A stretch of 64,000 bases of DNA from Dermatophagoides farinae (GCF_024713945.1 NC_134682.1:1116001-1180000), one strand, 5' to 3'; shown: positions 26,824-38,325, counted from the first letter of the stretch. Made by a program: numbers and translations. The notes: a model not told the origin generated them from the sequence alone.

Positions 26824-29589
26824 ATGATGGCAAATAAATTAACTCAAAAATATCATCAACAACATTCTCAAAATATGAATATGCTACGAAATTGGAATCT
26901 ATCGGAACAAATTTTGGATCACTATGGCCAAAAGGGTATAACCCGTTTATTCGATTGGCAAATTGAATGCCTTCAATTACCTGGTGTTTTGGGCAAACAA
27001 AAAAATCTCTTATATTCTGCGCCAACAAGTGCCGGAAAAACAATGGTTGCCGATATCCTTTTGTTCAAAACATTATTGGAAAGGCGTAAAAAAGCCATTA
27101 TCGTTTTGCCATTTGTTTCGTTATCATTAGAAAAAGTGGAAAATTTAAAACCGCTATTCAATCAAGTTGGTATACGAATAGATTGCTTTGCTGGACAAAC
27201 AAATATTCGTGGTGGTATACAAGAAGTCGATGTAGCTGTTTGTACCATAGAAAAAGCAAACAATATGATCAACCGATTGATTGAAGATAGAGAAGTGTAT
27301 CGTATCGGCCTTGTTATTGTTGATGAATTGCATATGATTGGTGACACATCAAGAGGTTATATTCTCGAATTATTGTTATCCAAATTGATACACATGAAAT
27401 CAAATCCAGATATCGATCTTCGTCAGTTACAAATTATCGGTATGTCAGCAACGATACCGAATCTCAATGATATCGCCAAATGGTTGGATGCTGAATTATT
27501 TGTTACCGATTATCGACCGGTACCATTGATTGAACATATTGTGGCTGGCAATAAAATTCTCAAAATTTCGACAAATTCAATTCAATCACCAGACACACAG
27601 TTTGATTCATTAGCATCGACAGTTGTTTCAAGTGGTGGTCCGAGTAATGATGACAACAATGGTGAAATCGAATGTATACCATTGAAGACAATTGATTATA
27701 ATCAATTGAAATTAAATACAACTTTTTCTCAATCATTGATTTACATGGCCATTGAAACATTGGCTGAAGGATTCTCTACGTTGATTTTCTGTCCAACTCG
27801 TTCAATGTGTGAATCGATGGCGAAAAATATCGCTTCCAATATCTTTAGCATTGGCCAGAAAGATCGAATTCCACAGAATGATTTTGAACGTAATATTCGA
27901 AACAGTATCCATTCTGATCATATTCTATCCTATCAACGATTGGTTTCACTTATAAACACATTGAAACGTTCATCTTCTGGTTTTGATCCCAATCTTGAAC
28001 TTGTATTGAAATTTGGTTGTGCTTTTCATCATGGCGGTATGACAATGGAAGAACGTGGTACAGTTGAACAAGGTTTTCGTGATGGTACATTAAGAATACT
28101 TTGTTGTACAACCACACTTTCAACCGGTGTAAATTTACCAGCACGACGTGTGATGATCATATCACCATACGATTATTCCAGTAAACTATTGGCCGTTGGT
28201 ATTTATCGTCAAATGATTGGCCGGGCTGGACGTAAGGGAATCGATACCATGGGCGAAAGTTTTCTTTTCTGTTTGGACAAAGATATTAATATGGCTCGTC
28301 GACTTATTACGGCCAAAATGCCATCAATTAAATCGAATTTAATTACGATACAAAAATTGAATAATAACAAACCATCGGCAACAACAACAACAACTAGTGT
28401 TGGACAACAAATTCCAATTACATCTAATAAACAATGGGAACCTATAGTTAATGATCCAATTTTACGTGCTGTTCTTGAAGTGATTGCAAATGAAATGGCA
28501 AAAAATATCGATGATATTCATGTTTATCTTGGCTATACTTTTTTCCATAATTGTCCATTGAATTTATTGTTGGCATCTGAACAGCAATCACAAACAAATA
28601 TGGTAGAATTAAGAATGGAAAAGGTTGAAATCATTAATGAATGTATACGTATGGCATTGGATAAATTAAAAACTTATGAATTTATCTCTATTGATTCATC
28701 TGAAGAAGCGAATAACAGTAGTGAAACAAAATCGGTTGATTCATCATCACCAATTAATGTTACTGAACTTGGTCGAGCTGTAATAAGTTCAGGTGTATCA
28801 CCATCGGATGGCCAATTCATCTATGAAGAATTGATACGTTTCCGATCAAATCTATCATCACCGTTGCCTGACTTATATCTGGTATATCAAACAACGCCAG
28901 TGTATATTATAAATCAGCTTCCCGATATCGATTGGCATCATTATTTAAATCTTTATGAACGTTGGGATGAAAACACTAGGCATATAGCTGAATTGATTGG
29001 CATAAGCCAACAATTTCTCTGTATTCTGATATCAACGTCTGGCATGAAGACATCTACACAAGCTCAAATGCATCGACGTTTCTATGCAAGCCTGGCTCTT
29101 TGTGAATTGATTGAAGAAGTGCCGATGTGGAAAGTACAACAAAAATATCATCTCGATAAAGGAATTCTTCAATCATTGCAACAACAAGCATCCACTTTTG
29201 CCGGTATTTTAGTAACATTTTGTAAGCGGCTAGAATGGGAAACATTGGCCAAATTATTTGAAGAATTTCAACCACGACTATCATTTTGTGTTCAACATGA
29301 CCTCATTGATTTGGTTCGAATTCCATGTATAAATTCCATGATTGCTCGACAATTGCATAGTAAAGGTTATGAAGATATTTCATCGATAATACAACTTGAG
29401 CCAAAAGATATTGAAATTGCCTTGATGTCAACGAAAGATTTAATATCCAATAATAATAATAATGATCAAAATGATGCGCGTATTTATCTCTCAACAATTG
29501 ATTCTACTATAACCATATCCGAATTATCAAAACTTATCATTGAAGAAGCCCGGAAATTAAAAAAAAAAGAGATTGGGCAAGATATTTGA
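26824..29589 (+). CDS. HELQ: HELQ (POLQ-like) superfamily 2 DNA helicase
   Basis: HELQ is a 3'-5' Ski2-like helicase that acts with RPA and RAD51 paralogues at stalled forks and double-strand breaks. A single uninterrupted exon encodes 921 aa from ATG 26824 (MMANKLTQ). Motifs: Q-like FDWQ, Walker A APTSAGKT (66-73), DELH (167-170), SAT (208-210), LSTGVNLPARR, QMIGRAGRKG (about 462), then the winged-helix/ratchet part with WDENTRHIAELIG and MHRRFYASLALCELIEE, and a C-terminal HhH-like end (ARQLHSKGYEDISSIIQLEP). The pattern matches HELQ rather than the POLQ helicase half, and no polymerase domain follows. The N-terminal extension of about 250 aa in vertebrate HELQ is missing. AATAAA lies at about 29631. 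Confidence 0.9.
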   Translation: MMANKLTQKYHQQHSQNMNMLRNWNLSEQILDHYGQKGITRLFDWQIECLQLPGVLGKQKNLLYSAPTSAGKTMVADILLFKTLLERRKKAIIVLPFVSLSLEKVENLKPLFNQVGIRIDCFAGQTNIRGGIQEVDVAVCTIEKANNMINRLIEDREVYRIGLVIVDELHMIGDTSRGYILELLLSKLIHMKSNPDIDLRQLQIIGMSATIPNLNDIAKWLDAELFVTDYRPVPLIEHIVAGNKILKISTNSIQSPDTQFDSLASTVVSSGGPSNDDNNGEIECIPLKTIDYNQLKLNTTFSQSLIYMAIETLAEGFSTLIFCPTRSMCESMAKNIASNIFSIGQKDRIPQNDFERNIRNSIHSDHILSYQRLVSLINTLKRSSSGFDPNLELVLKFGCAFHHGGMTMEERGTVEQGFRDGTLRILCCTTTLSTGVNLPARRVMIISPYDYSSKLLAVGIYRQMIGRAGRKGIDTMGESFLFCLDKDINMARRLITAKMPSIKSNLITIQKLNNNKPSATTTTTSVGQQIPITSNKQWEPIVNDPILRAVLEVIANEMAKNIDDIHVYLGYTFFHNCPLNLLLASEQQSQTNMVELRMEKVEIINECIRMALDKLKTYEFISIDSSEEANNSSETKSVDSSSPINVTELGRAVISSGVSPSDGQFIYEELIRFRSNLSSPLPDLYLVYQTTPVYIINQLPDIDWHHYLNLYERWDENTRHIAELIGISQQFLCILISTSGMKTSTQAQMHRRFYASLALCELIEEVPMWKVQQKYHLDKGILQSLQQQASTFAGILVTFCKRLEWETLAKLFEEFQPRLSFCVQHDLIDLVRIPCINSMIARQLHSKGYEDISSIIQLEPKDIEIALMSTKDLISNNNNNDQNDARIYLSTIDSTITISELSKLIIEEARKLKKKEIGQDI

Positions 29590-30601
29590 TACAAGTTTTT
29601 TTTTTCTTTTTATTTTGTATGCATATATATAAATAAACGTTTTTTATTGACAAATAAATCGGTTTCTATTATCTTTTATTTGTTTTTTTTTCGAATATGT
29701 TTGATTTTTAATTGAATTAACAAATGATTTTGGAATTATGAATTATTTACAATTGGTATATTCGAACGGGAAAAAACGGAAAGAAAACAAATATTTATGC
29801 TCCAAAACAGATGATTCCGATTCATGATCATTTTTATTTTCGTTTATTATCAATAATTGAATGATTGCCATTTTGAGATAATTCAAAAACATTAGAATTA
29901 TCGAATTTTGATATATCAATCTTTGACCAATAATCGTAACTTATTTATAGCGTGCCAATGGTACCAATGATGATCTTGATGATGATTATATTTGGATTAT
30001 AATCACTTTATCCTCAATGTATATATTTATGATTGGAAGTTTTTTCGTTTCACCAGAATAGTTACAAGAATATGGTATTGGATTTTCTTTTGTTTTTTAT
30101 CATCATTGATGATGTCTAGTGGATTAATATTTTGATGGTGGAATTTGTTGTTAGTGTTGATCAAAAAAACAATCTTGTAAATGATTAATTATCATATTTT
30201 TTGATCATCATTTGATTTTTTTATTTTTTTGAGTACGTCATATAAGAATGGTGCGTGTGTGTGTGCGTCTTTTTGTGTGAGTCAGTGAGTTGATTGTTCT
30301 ATTAATAATAGTGATGATGATGAAACAAACGTTTCAATTCCGTTTTTGACTGAAAAGTGAATTTATTTTTTTCCACATTCTTATCATCATCATCAATCCA
30401 CCAGAATCAGATTGTTTCAAATCATCTATCTCAATAAATTCTTGATCGAACAATTCTACAGTTTGTTTTTTTGGTTTGGTTTGTATGATTTTACCCTTTG
30501 TTTATTATTTTTTTATTTGATTTTTTTTCATTAACGTTGTCTATTTTTCCTTTTTCCATAAAGGCACATTTTTGATTTTGTTTTCATTTCAGCATATTAA
30601 A
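29590..30601. other. HELQ 3' UTR and intergenic DNA
   Basis: AATAAACG at about 29631 and AATAAATC at about 29655 are likely polyadenylation signals. The rest is AT-rich; no coding region seen. Confidence 0.6.
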
Positions 30602-30912
30602 ATGTCCAACAATCAAGGTGATTATAATATATAATATAATAATACTTTTTTCATTAATGATATTTTATTTCAGATTTCGATAATATAATGTGTAATAATT
30701 TGAATGATATGGCTAATTCACATCATTCGATACCATCAATGTTGGATGGACTTAAACCTGGACAGCGTAAAGTAATTTATTTTGACATTCAACGTAATGA
30801 TGAAGAACTTAAACGTACCACACCAGAAATGCTTTGGGAGAAAGATTTGGATGCATTCATTGAAGAACTTGAACGTGTGGAAAAAATTAAACGTAAACAG
30901 CTCTCCGGATGA
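30602..30912 (+). pseudogene. Chimeric TOP2-derived mini-gene (84 codons)
   Basis: Exon 1 30602-30617 (ATG, MSNNQ) joins across a 56-bp GT-AG intron to exon 2 30674-30912. The product reads MSNNQDFDNIMCNNLNDMAN, then SIPSMLDGLKPGQRKVIY (start of the TOP2 breakage-reunion domain), then directly LKRTTPEMLWEKDLDAFIEE and LERVEKIKRKQLSG (end of the TOP2 coiled coil). About 500 residues that lie between these in TOP2 are absent, yet the frame is preserved. It resembles canonical TOP2 more than the paralogue at 12917-17025 (GLKPGQRK kept). It is either an internally deleted pseudogene or a new microprotein gene. Confidence 0.75.
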
Positions 30913-31761
30913 CAATCTCATCATAATATTGTTGATGATGATGATAATGATATGTATAGTTGTCATCGTTTTATACGTCAATTAAGGTTGTGATTAATTT
31001 TGGAATCCGAAAAGAATGTATAAAGAATTTATGTTGTAGTGATAGTCGTAATCACATTTTCCATATTCATTACGTTTCTGGTTAATTAAAAATTGATTTT
31101 CATGTTATTTTTTGTGTGTGTGTCTGTTTGAATTTTTTTTCCAGTCTTTTCATCTTTTCTGGCTAACAAACCAACCAACTAACTGACTAACTACTATTTT
31201 CTTGGTGGTTATTTTTCATCTTTTTCTTTGTTCGATTATATATATATATAATTGTGTGTGTGTTTAAGATACAAGAATTTTGTGGCCAAGAAAAATGAAC
31301 GAAACAAGTGAAAATAATCTCCATGTGTGTGTATGAGTTGTTCGTTGGATATATTACTGTTGTGTTGTCATTTATAATTCCCTTGAAAGAATTTCCGGTT
31401 TTTTTGCATTGTTTTGTTTTTGTTTGTATTTGAGTTTTGTTTTTTTCTACTAAAGCTTTTCCAGCAAGGTGCTGTTCTCAGCTTTCCATGGTGTGTATGT
31501 GTGTGTGTTTATTTTTAGTTCATCAATTCAGGTTTTACACAATGATATGAAGATATGGTGGTGGTGGATGTAAGAGAAACAAAAAAAAAATCGTTTAATT
31601 ATGGGTAATCAATATTGGTGGTATTGGTAGTGAGAAAAACCATTTGAACTTTTAAATCAGAATTTTTCAGAAATGTTTCAAGAATTTTTTTTCAAAATTA
31701 AATTAAAATAAGGTATAATCAACGACTAAATAATAATGTGCATAAAAATCGACCAATAACA
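30913..31761. other. Intergenic, no gene seen
   Basis: AT-rich with short GT and TA runs (31235-31262) and poly-T. Nothing recognisable. Confidence 0.55.
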
Positions 31762-32357
31762 ATGGATCGTTCAACACAGGTAACCATGGCCAACAAACAT
31801 TTGTTGATTATTGTGATATATTATGAATATAATTTGTTTTTTTTATTCAATTCATCCAGACAGAAGATACCATGGCTACCATAAGTGATAACCTTTGCGA
31901 AATGATATCATCCAAATTGGAGCGAATGGAATCTCAATTTGACAATTTTTCACAACAAATCCAATCTACGAGTAATGTTTTCAACCCTGATCGACAACAA
32001 TCACCGTATCATCAAGACCAACAAACATCTGTTTCAACGAATGTGGCATCTACTAGTTCTGAAGATAGTTCGATCAATAACGACAATATAAACATGATGG
32101 ATAATCGGAAATTTTCCTGTCCAAAATGTCGATTCAAATTCGAAACAAAAGCTACGTTTAATCGTCATTTAAGAAGTCATCGTCATGGTCAAAGATTTTT
32201 ATGTAAAAAATTTGCCAATCTTTTCTAAAATAGAATAACTCTCCGCAAACATTATCTTTTACATTCGAATTTGAAACCATATAAATGTCCCAAATGTAAT
32301 GGTGAATTTAAACGTCGTGATTATCTTAACAACCATATGAAACGTATACATCCTTAA
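31762..32357 (+). pseudogene. C2H2 zinc-finger gene broken by one in-frame stop
   Basis: Exon 1 31762-31779 (MDRSTQ), GT-AG intron 31780-31859, exon 2 from 31860 (TEDTMATISDNLCEMISSKL...). A coil-like start, Ser/Gln-rich linker, finger 1 FSCPKCRFKF...HLRSH, then finger 2 RFLCKKFANLF stops at TAA 32226-32228. The same frame continues NRITLRKHYLLHSNLKPYKC and a third finger CNGEF...HMKRIH, ending at TAA 32355-32357. The stop sits where finger 2 needs a residue, and its second Cys position reads Lys-Phe (CKKF), so finger 2 is doubly damaged. Architecture resembles the gene at 4986-6435. A truncated one-finger protein could still be made. Confidence 0.75.
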
Positions 32358-32566
32358 TTTGTGATTATGATGATATTGATGTGATTCACAATAGAATTTT
32401 TGGAAATAGATTTAAATTCAATTCCAACCAACCCATAATGTAATTCTAAATTTCAACAAAAAATAGAAATAAAAATTAATAGTCTTAATTTACTTAATGC
32501 AACTATAATATCAAAAAATGTTGAAAAAGATATTGATCAAAAATCATTGTCAAATATAGCGGATGA

Positions 32567-35138
32567 TCATTTAATTGCATCTGTTGAATTTAATTCCAAA
32601 TCTGATGCTGAAAAATGTTTTCGATCACAAAGAATATTATCGTTAGTGGTTGGTATTTGTTGTGGTAATTGATTGTGATTGTTTGAATCGTAATGCAAAT
32701 TTATCGATTTCGTTTTTTCACCATCATCATCATCATCATCATTTTTGTTGTCATGGTTGATTCCATCTGAATGAATGTCATTGACAGGCAAAACGGCAAT
32801 ATTCGTATTGTCAACTGATTTTAGTTGATGATTTTGATGGCTTCCGTTTGGATGAATGGAATAAATTTTCATTTGATCAGATGATTTTTGTTGTTGTTGT
32901 TGTTGATGTTCGTTTTGTTTGTTGCCATTATCATCATCAACATATTTAGGTGATAATGTTTCCATTTCATGACTAAAAATTTGACTCCTGTTAACAGCGG
33001 AAAATTTTTTTTCACCATTTTCAAGATTGATAGTAGAATCTATAGTCGAAATCAAATATGGAGATGGAGTTGTAAAAGTTGAGATTGTGTTATGAATAAC
33101 TTTGGGCAATGATTTATTTGATAATGATGTAGAAGATTCAACCATGACGAACAACGAAGACGATTTGAGTTTTTTAATAATACCATTATTGACAAATGTT
33201 GAATTGGAATCAATCAAATCGTTGTTGGTCTTTGCTGTAGTTGTTGTTGTTGAAATATTCAATACATTTATTGTTGTCGAGGTGTTTTATCCTGCCATTG
33301 TTGTTCGTGGTCGTCATGATAATGATCTGGATGCACATATATATCATGTTGTTGTTGTAGCTGCTGCTTCTGATGTAATGATGCTGACGACGACAATTTT
33401 TTCCATTCTTCGTCCTTTTTGTCATTGATAAGAATTTGGTGATTGTAATTAGTTGAAACATGTTTATGTTTGACAAGAATATTGTCATCATTGGACATCA
33501 CAGCAACTACGATGGATTGTTTATCATTTTTCGTTTTAATCATTTTTCCATTTCCATGTACAATTCTTTTTTTGATATTATTATTTGCAATAATAATCGG
33601 ATCAGAAATGTTTGATTCCTGTTCAAATTCAGTATTTTTGTTCATCTTATTATTATCATAATTCACGGAAATTGTTCCAATATCACTATTAGTATTATTG
33701 TTAATCAACAGCAGATGTTCATTTTTATTTTTCTCATTTATTCCATCCACTATATGTTTGTGGTTATTATTATTCTTTTTATTCTGGACAATATGATGAT
33801 CATTATTGACGGAATATAAATCTTTGAATACATACACACAAAACAAATATGAAAACATAGAATGAATAAAAATATCAAATTAGAACATCTGAAGGTTAGA
33901 TTAATCATTCATTCATTCTTACCTGTTTTATCCATGATTAACGTTGACAATATTGTTTCATTTTGATGATTGGCTATTATTGGCCATTGTTGGAAGATTT
34001 GTGAATTAGGAAAAGAATTTTGGCCAATATTTTTTGTTTGACTATGATGTTGTTGTTGTTGTTTATGATCAACATAATTATGTATGCTTCGGCTTATGTA
34101 TTGTTGATTTGTTAGCTGTTGTTGTTGTTGTTGTTGTTTTTCTATTTCGTGCTCCACTATCATTTCCGTTGATCTAATCAAATTATTATTCTTGATGATT
34201 CTTAAGTTCATGCTCATCATTGTTGTATCATTATCATGATCATGTTGATGATCTTTTTCCTTTTTGTTCGTTGTATTTTCCGGGATCAATTCATTCATTT
34301 CATTCTGTTGTTGTTGTTTTTTCATCTCATTCTTTATAATCATCATCATCATCATCATCAAATCATTCAACTGATGATTGTATTGATTGCTCATTATTTG
34401 TTGTCGGCATATGTTGTCAATATTGTTGATGATACTTTCATTCAATAATGAATAATTCAATGACAATAGATTTTGATTCTGTAATGAAAGTGACGGCCAT
34501 TTTTGCTTTGATTTTAAAAATTGAAGCAATTCTGTTGCTATTGTTGTTGTTGTTTGATTATTCAAATTAGTTTCTGTTTGAATTTTATTATTCTTCTGAT
34601 TATTTTGCTTTGATTGCTGTTGACAAATTCTTTCAAGCAGCTGTATTACGCGTTTCTCATAAGATTGTTCGTTGATTTTTCTTTGTTGTTGTTGTTGTTG
34701 TTGTTCAATAATCAGATTTTCATCGTCTGACTTTTTGTTTTGTTGTTTATAATCAACGACCTATTCTTTATTATCATTATTTTCAACGATATTGATGTCA
34801 TTATAAATAATGCCAACATTTTTATCATCATAATATTTTTCTTTTTTAGGATTTTCCGTTTTTTGATTCTGCTGCTGCCGTTGTTGATGATGGTGATAGC
34901 TGCTGTTGTTAATGATGAATGAATTCAACAATAAATTAACTTGATCAGAATCAAATGCTGATGGTATTGATGAAACAGAATTTTCAGCCCAATGATTATC
35001 AGAATGAGAATCAATGTTAATATTATTGTCATTGTCAAGATGTTCATCCATGATGATAGAATTCCGATTCAGTTTAGAAACAAGCTGATCATGGTGAAAT
35101 TTCTGATTTTGTAGCTGTTGTTGTTGTAATAGAAACAT
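32567..35138 (-). pseudogene. Gln/Asn-rich protein locus, apparently disrupted
   Basis: From ATG 35138 (MFLLQQQQLQNQKFHHDQL) one frame runs to 33909 with a single TAG at 34761-34763; it ends at a GTAAGA donor after LIMDKTG. An acceptor near 33808 opens the next block (DLYSVNNDHHIVQNKKNN...) to 33268, and the following block 33262-32567 (NISTTTTTAKTNNDL... to FSASDLELNSTDAIK) is in another frame with no obvious intron between. Composition is dominated by Gln, Asn, His and Asp. No domain recognised. Either an intrinsically disordered regulator with intron borders I failed to find, or a gene damaged by one nonsense and one frameshift change (polyQ slippage or assembly error possible). Confidence 0.5.
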
Positions 35139-35658
35139 TGATCCGATTTGTGTTTCACAATATAAATTTCAATGATGACGATACGTATACGTATTGTAGA
35201 CATAGACAACTGGCTAAATTCAATGAAATTAATTTAGTGCAAAGTAAAAAAAAATACAAGATGCTACTTAGCCTTTTTTGAATTGACAGAATTTATTTTG
35301 TTCATGTTTGTTCGAAAATGAAGATGTATAACTATCATCATTATTATCATTGTGGCCATTGTATATATAGGATGTGATGAGGATGATCCAAGACATCGAT
35401 TTAGATATGGTTTCAATGATCTCGTAATGCATGCACAAATAATCATTTGCTATGATAAATTGAAAAATTTTTTTTTTGTTTCAAAAATTATATCGATAGT
35501 ATCGATTATAATCTTCATCAATTCATAAAAAAATTTTTCTTTCATCATTTTCGAGTTTTGATTGTGCTTTCTCATTATTACATCATCCAACTCAATTGAA
35601 TATTTAGAATTTTTTAACGATTAATTTTAATTTAATTTCGATATTTTGGACAAAAAAA
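35139..35658. other. Intergenic between divergent genes
   Basis: Shared upstream region of the Gln/Asn-rich locus (minus) and RPA2 (plus). AT-rich, no gene seen. Confidence 0.6.
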
Positions 35659-36519
35659 ATGAACAAATTTTTCAAACGTAAAAATTCTGATGCACCCGAA
35701 GAATCGGGTAATGCTGCTGCTCGTTATGGGAAAATGAGATATGAAAATCAATCCAATCAAAATATTGTTCATGTGTCATGTTCACAAATCGCCCGTTTGA
35801 CACGTAAAGAAGATGGATTAATTATACATCGACAAAAAGTCCATACTGTTGTGGTCATTGGTGTAGTGCAAAGCGTTGAAGAACATACGGCCAAAAACGT
35901 TTACATCATTGATGATTATACTCCTGGTGGTCCAATCGAGGTTCAATATTGGAAAAATGATCCCGACGGTTTGTGATTGTAAAATTTGATGTGAAAATGA
36001 AAATGTTGATTTTGTTCATTTCATTTAGAAATCGAGGGATTGAGGGAAATTCCACGGTTGGCACCACCGACCGTTTTTGAACGAAAATACATTCGTGTGA
36101 CCGGAAAAGTTTCCTATAGTGGACCAAAACCATTTGTTATTGCTTTCCGTGTGAACATAATCAATGATCCAAATGAAATTCCAGAACATTTTCTTCAAGT
36201 CATTAATGATTCATTGTTTTTGGAAAAACGTAAAAATGTTACTGTCGATAGAATGAACAAAGGAGATATGGCTGGAACATCAAACGTAAATCGAATTGGT
36301 GGTAACAATAATGATGGTTATACTCAACTTCAACGTAGAGTTATGAATATTCTGTCCGAACATAAGGATTCACCAGCTGGCTTAAAACGAATTGAAATTC
36401 ATAACTATATGACTGGTGTCGATCCTTCACAAATTGATGACGCCATTCAATTCTTAGCTAATGAAGGTCATATCTTCAGTACAATCGATGAGGATACATT
36501 CAAAGCTATGCCTATCTAA
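35659..36519 (+). CDS. RPA2: Replication protein A 32 kDa subunit
   Basis: RPA2 is the middle subunit of the RPA heterotrimer that coats single-stranded DNA in replication and repair. Exons 35659-35968 and 36029-36519, 60-bp GT-AG intron, 266 aa. OB fold: IVHVSCSQIARLTRKEDG, HTVVVIGVVQSVEE, NVYIIDDYTPGGPIEVQYW, then EIEGLREIPRLAP and YIRVTGKVSYSGPKPFVIAF. A linker rich in Asn/Gly leads to the C-terminal winged helix (YTQLQRRVMNILSEHKDSPA...GHIFSTIDEDTFKAM). The N-terminal phospho-region is short and Ser-poor compared with vertebrate RPA32. Frame is clean. Confidence 0.95.
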
Positions 36520-36800
36520 AAATTTGATTTCAACAAACATTTCCATTTTTATATTTGATTTCCATTAACATTTCCATTTATATATTCCTCAAAAATTTAA
36601 ATTCAACAAACATTTCCATTTTTATATTTGATTTCCACAAACATTTCAATTTATATTCCTCAAAAATTTAAATTCCACAAACATTTCCATTTTTATATTT
36701 GATTTCCACAAACATTTCAATTTATATTCCTCAAAAATTTAAATTCCACAAACATTTCCATTTTTATATATATTCCACTTACACTTGATTTCAATAAACG
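36519..36800. repeat. 71-bp tandem repeat, about 3.5 copies
   Basis: The string CAAAAATTTAAATTC recurs at 36590, 36661 and 36732, each followed by AACATTTCCATTTTTATAT. The array starts at the RPA2 stop codon, so it probably forms the 3' UTR. Confidence 0.9.
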
Positions 36801-36950
36801 TTTCAATTTATATATTCCATTTGCAATCGATATTATCGTTTTTTTGATTGATTCATTATCGCTGTTTTTTTTCTGTATTGAAAGTGAGTGAGAGAGAGAG
36901 CAAATATTTATTCATTCAATTCAATTTATTTTTAGCTTTTGTATTTTTAG

Positions 36951-37147
36951 AATTCAGAATCACCGAATTCATTGAAATTGAGTAACAATCGTTATATTAT
37001 CGCAATGAAGATGGTGAACGAAAACCAGGAAAAAAAGGCATCAGTTTATCGATTGAGGAATGGAAAAAAATTGTATCCAACATGGATATGATTAAAAAAA
37101 TAATTAAAGATCAAGCGAATTCAGATTCGGAACTGGAATATTGGTAA
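36951..37147 (+). pseudogene. SUB1/PC4 transcription coactivator remnant
   Basis: After a TTTTTAG acceptor the sequence reads FRITEFIEIE, a TAA stop, then QSLYYRNEDGERKPGKKGIS, LSIEEWKKIVSNMDMIKKII and TAA at 37145. This is the single-stranded-DNA-binding domain of PC4 (RITEF...YY..EGE.KPGKKGISL...W). Compared with intact PC4 about seven residues are missing around the stop. No upstream exon was identified. Likely a broken partial copy. Confidence 0.7.
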
Positions 37148-37530
37148 CAAAAATTTTGATATGATCTCTTCTTCATTGCCGTATCTGTGTTCATGTTGAT
37201 ATCTTGTTTAACAAGATAAAATCCAACCAAATGACACAATTGGTAAGTGATTATTGGCAGTTAAGCCAGCTTTTCATGTATGAACCGATTCGGAAACAAG
37301 AACACTGGTTGATGAACGAAGACAATGTATATTCCTGACATCAATTATACACAATATTTAACCGTTATAGGGTAATCCATTGGCAGATTATTAGTGGTCA
37401 CTTCTAATCCACCCATACATTGGCTATAAATGGCACATCTTCCATAAACAATTAAAAATCCTTTCTTTCGTGTCCAAGTGACTGCATTTTGCATCGTAGC
37501 CATTTCCGGTGTCGTTTGAATAGATTTAAA
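37141..37530 (-). pseudogene. Partial, two-age duplicate of the TOPBP1-like gene
   Basis: 37141-37202 is nearly identical to 39298-39359 of the TOPBP1-like gene. 37385-37530 is a more diverged copy (roughly 70-75 percent by eye) of 39540-39870, which covers the gene's start region. The parts between are missing or unrecognisable. Confidence 0.7.
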
Positions 37531-37904
37531 TGTTAAAAATTTAAAAAACTTGTTCTTTTTTTCAATCTTTCACATGATCATTGTCACACACACACACACA
37601 CAGTATGAAGGTAGTGATTGGGTTGAATAAAATCCAAGATGCAAAAGAGGTTCACATTGTAATGCGACATAGAAACAATCGAGCTAATTGCTTGTGGACA
37701 AACAATGAGATCAACTGAGTGTATGCAGCATTACAATGTGCACCTCAACTGCAAATAATTCATTACTAGCTATTTATAGATTACTATTTATGAAAAATTG
37801 AAAAATTACAGTTTATGGTCATTTTTACATATACTGAATCCATTATATTAGATTGTAGTTCGACGTGTTGTTTGTGATATGGAATAACCATACTGAAATT
37901 AAAA

Positions 37905-37980
37905 TGAAAAAAACAATGTTTTTTGTTTTTTGAACCACTACTCCATTTAATATTTTTGTTTTTTTCGTACGCGCGCATTT
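37905..37980 (-). repeat. Inverted copy of the TOPBP1-like upstream region
   Basis: The minus strand here (AAATGCGCGCGTACGAAAAA..., GGAGTAGTGGTTC, AACATTGTT, CATTTTAAT) matches the plus strand of 40182-40255 with small differences. The two copies flank the TOPBP1-like gene in inverted orientation about 2.2 kb apart. Confidence 0.75.
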
Positions 37981-38325
37981 TTTCAATATACCATGATTAG
38001 AATTTGTTTTTTTAGGCAATTTGTAAATTTTTAATATTAATAAATAACTTTTCATTGTATTGACAGAATTTTGATCTGTTGTTATTCATATACAGGTAGC
38101 ATATAAATTTATTCAAAATTATTATTTATTATAGATATAAAAAACATTTTTTAAACAGGTAAATATTAAGAACAAATAATAAAAATGCCAGGTTCGAAAT
38201 AGTCATCTTGTTTTTTTTTATATGATAAAAAACCACCTAAAGAATTTGAAAAGAAATAAAATATTGTTATCATGTATTGTTCAATATGGTGTTTTGAATT
38301 AAAACTCACGTGTACAATATTAGAT

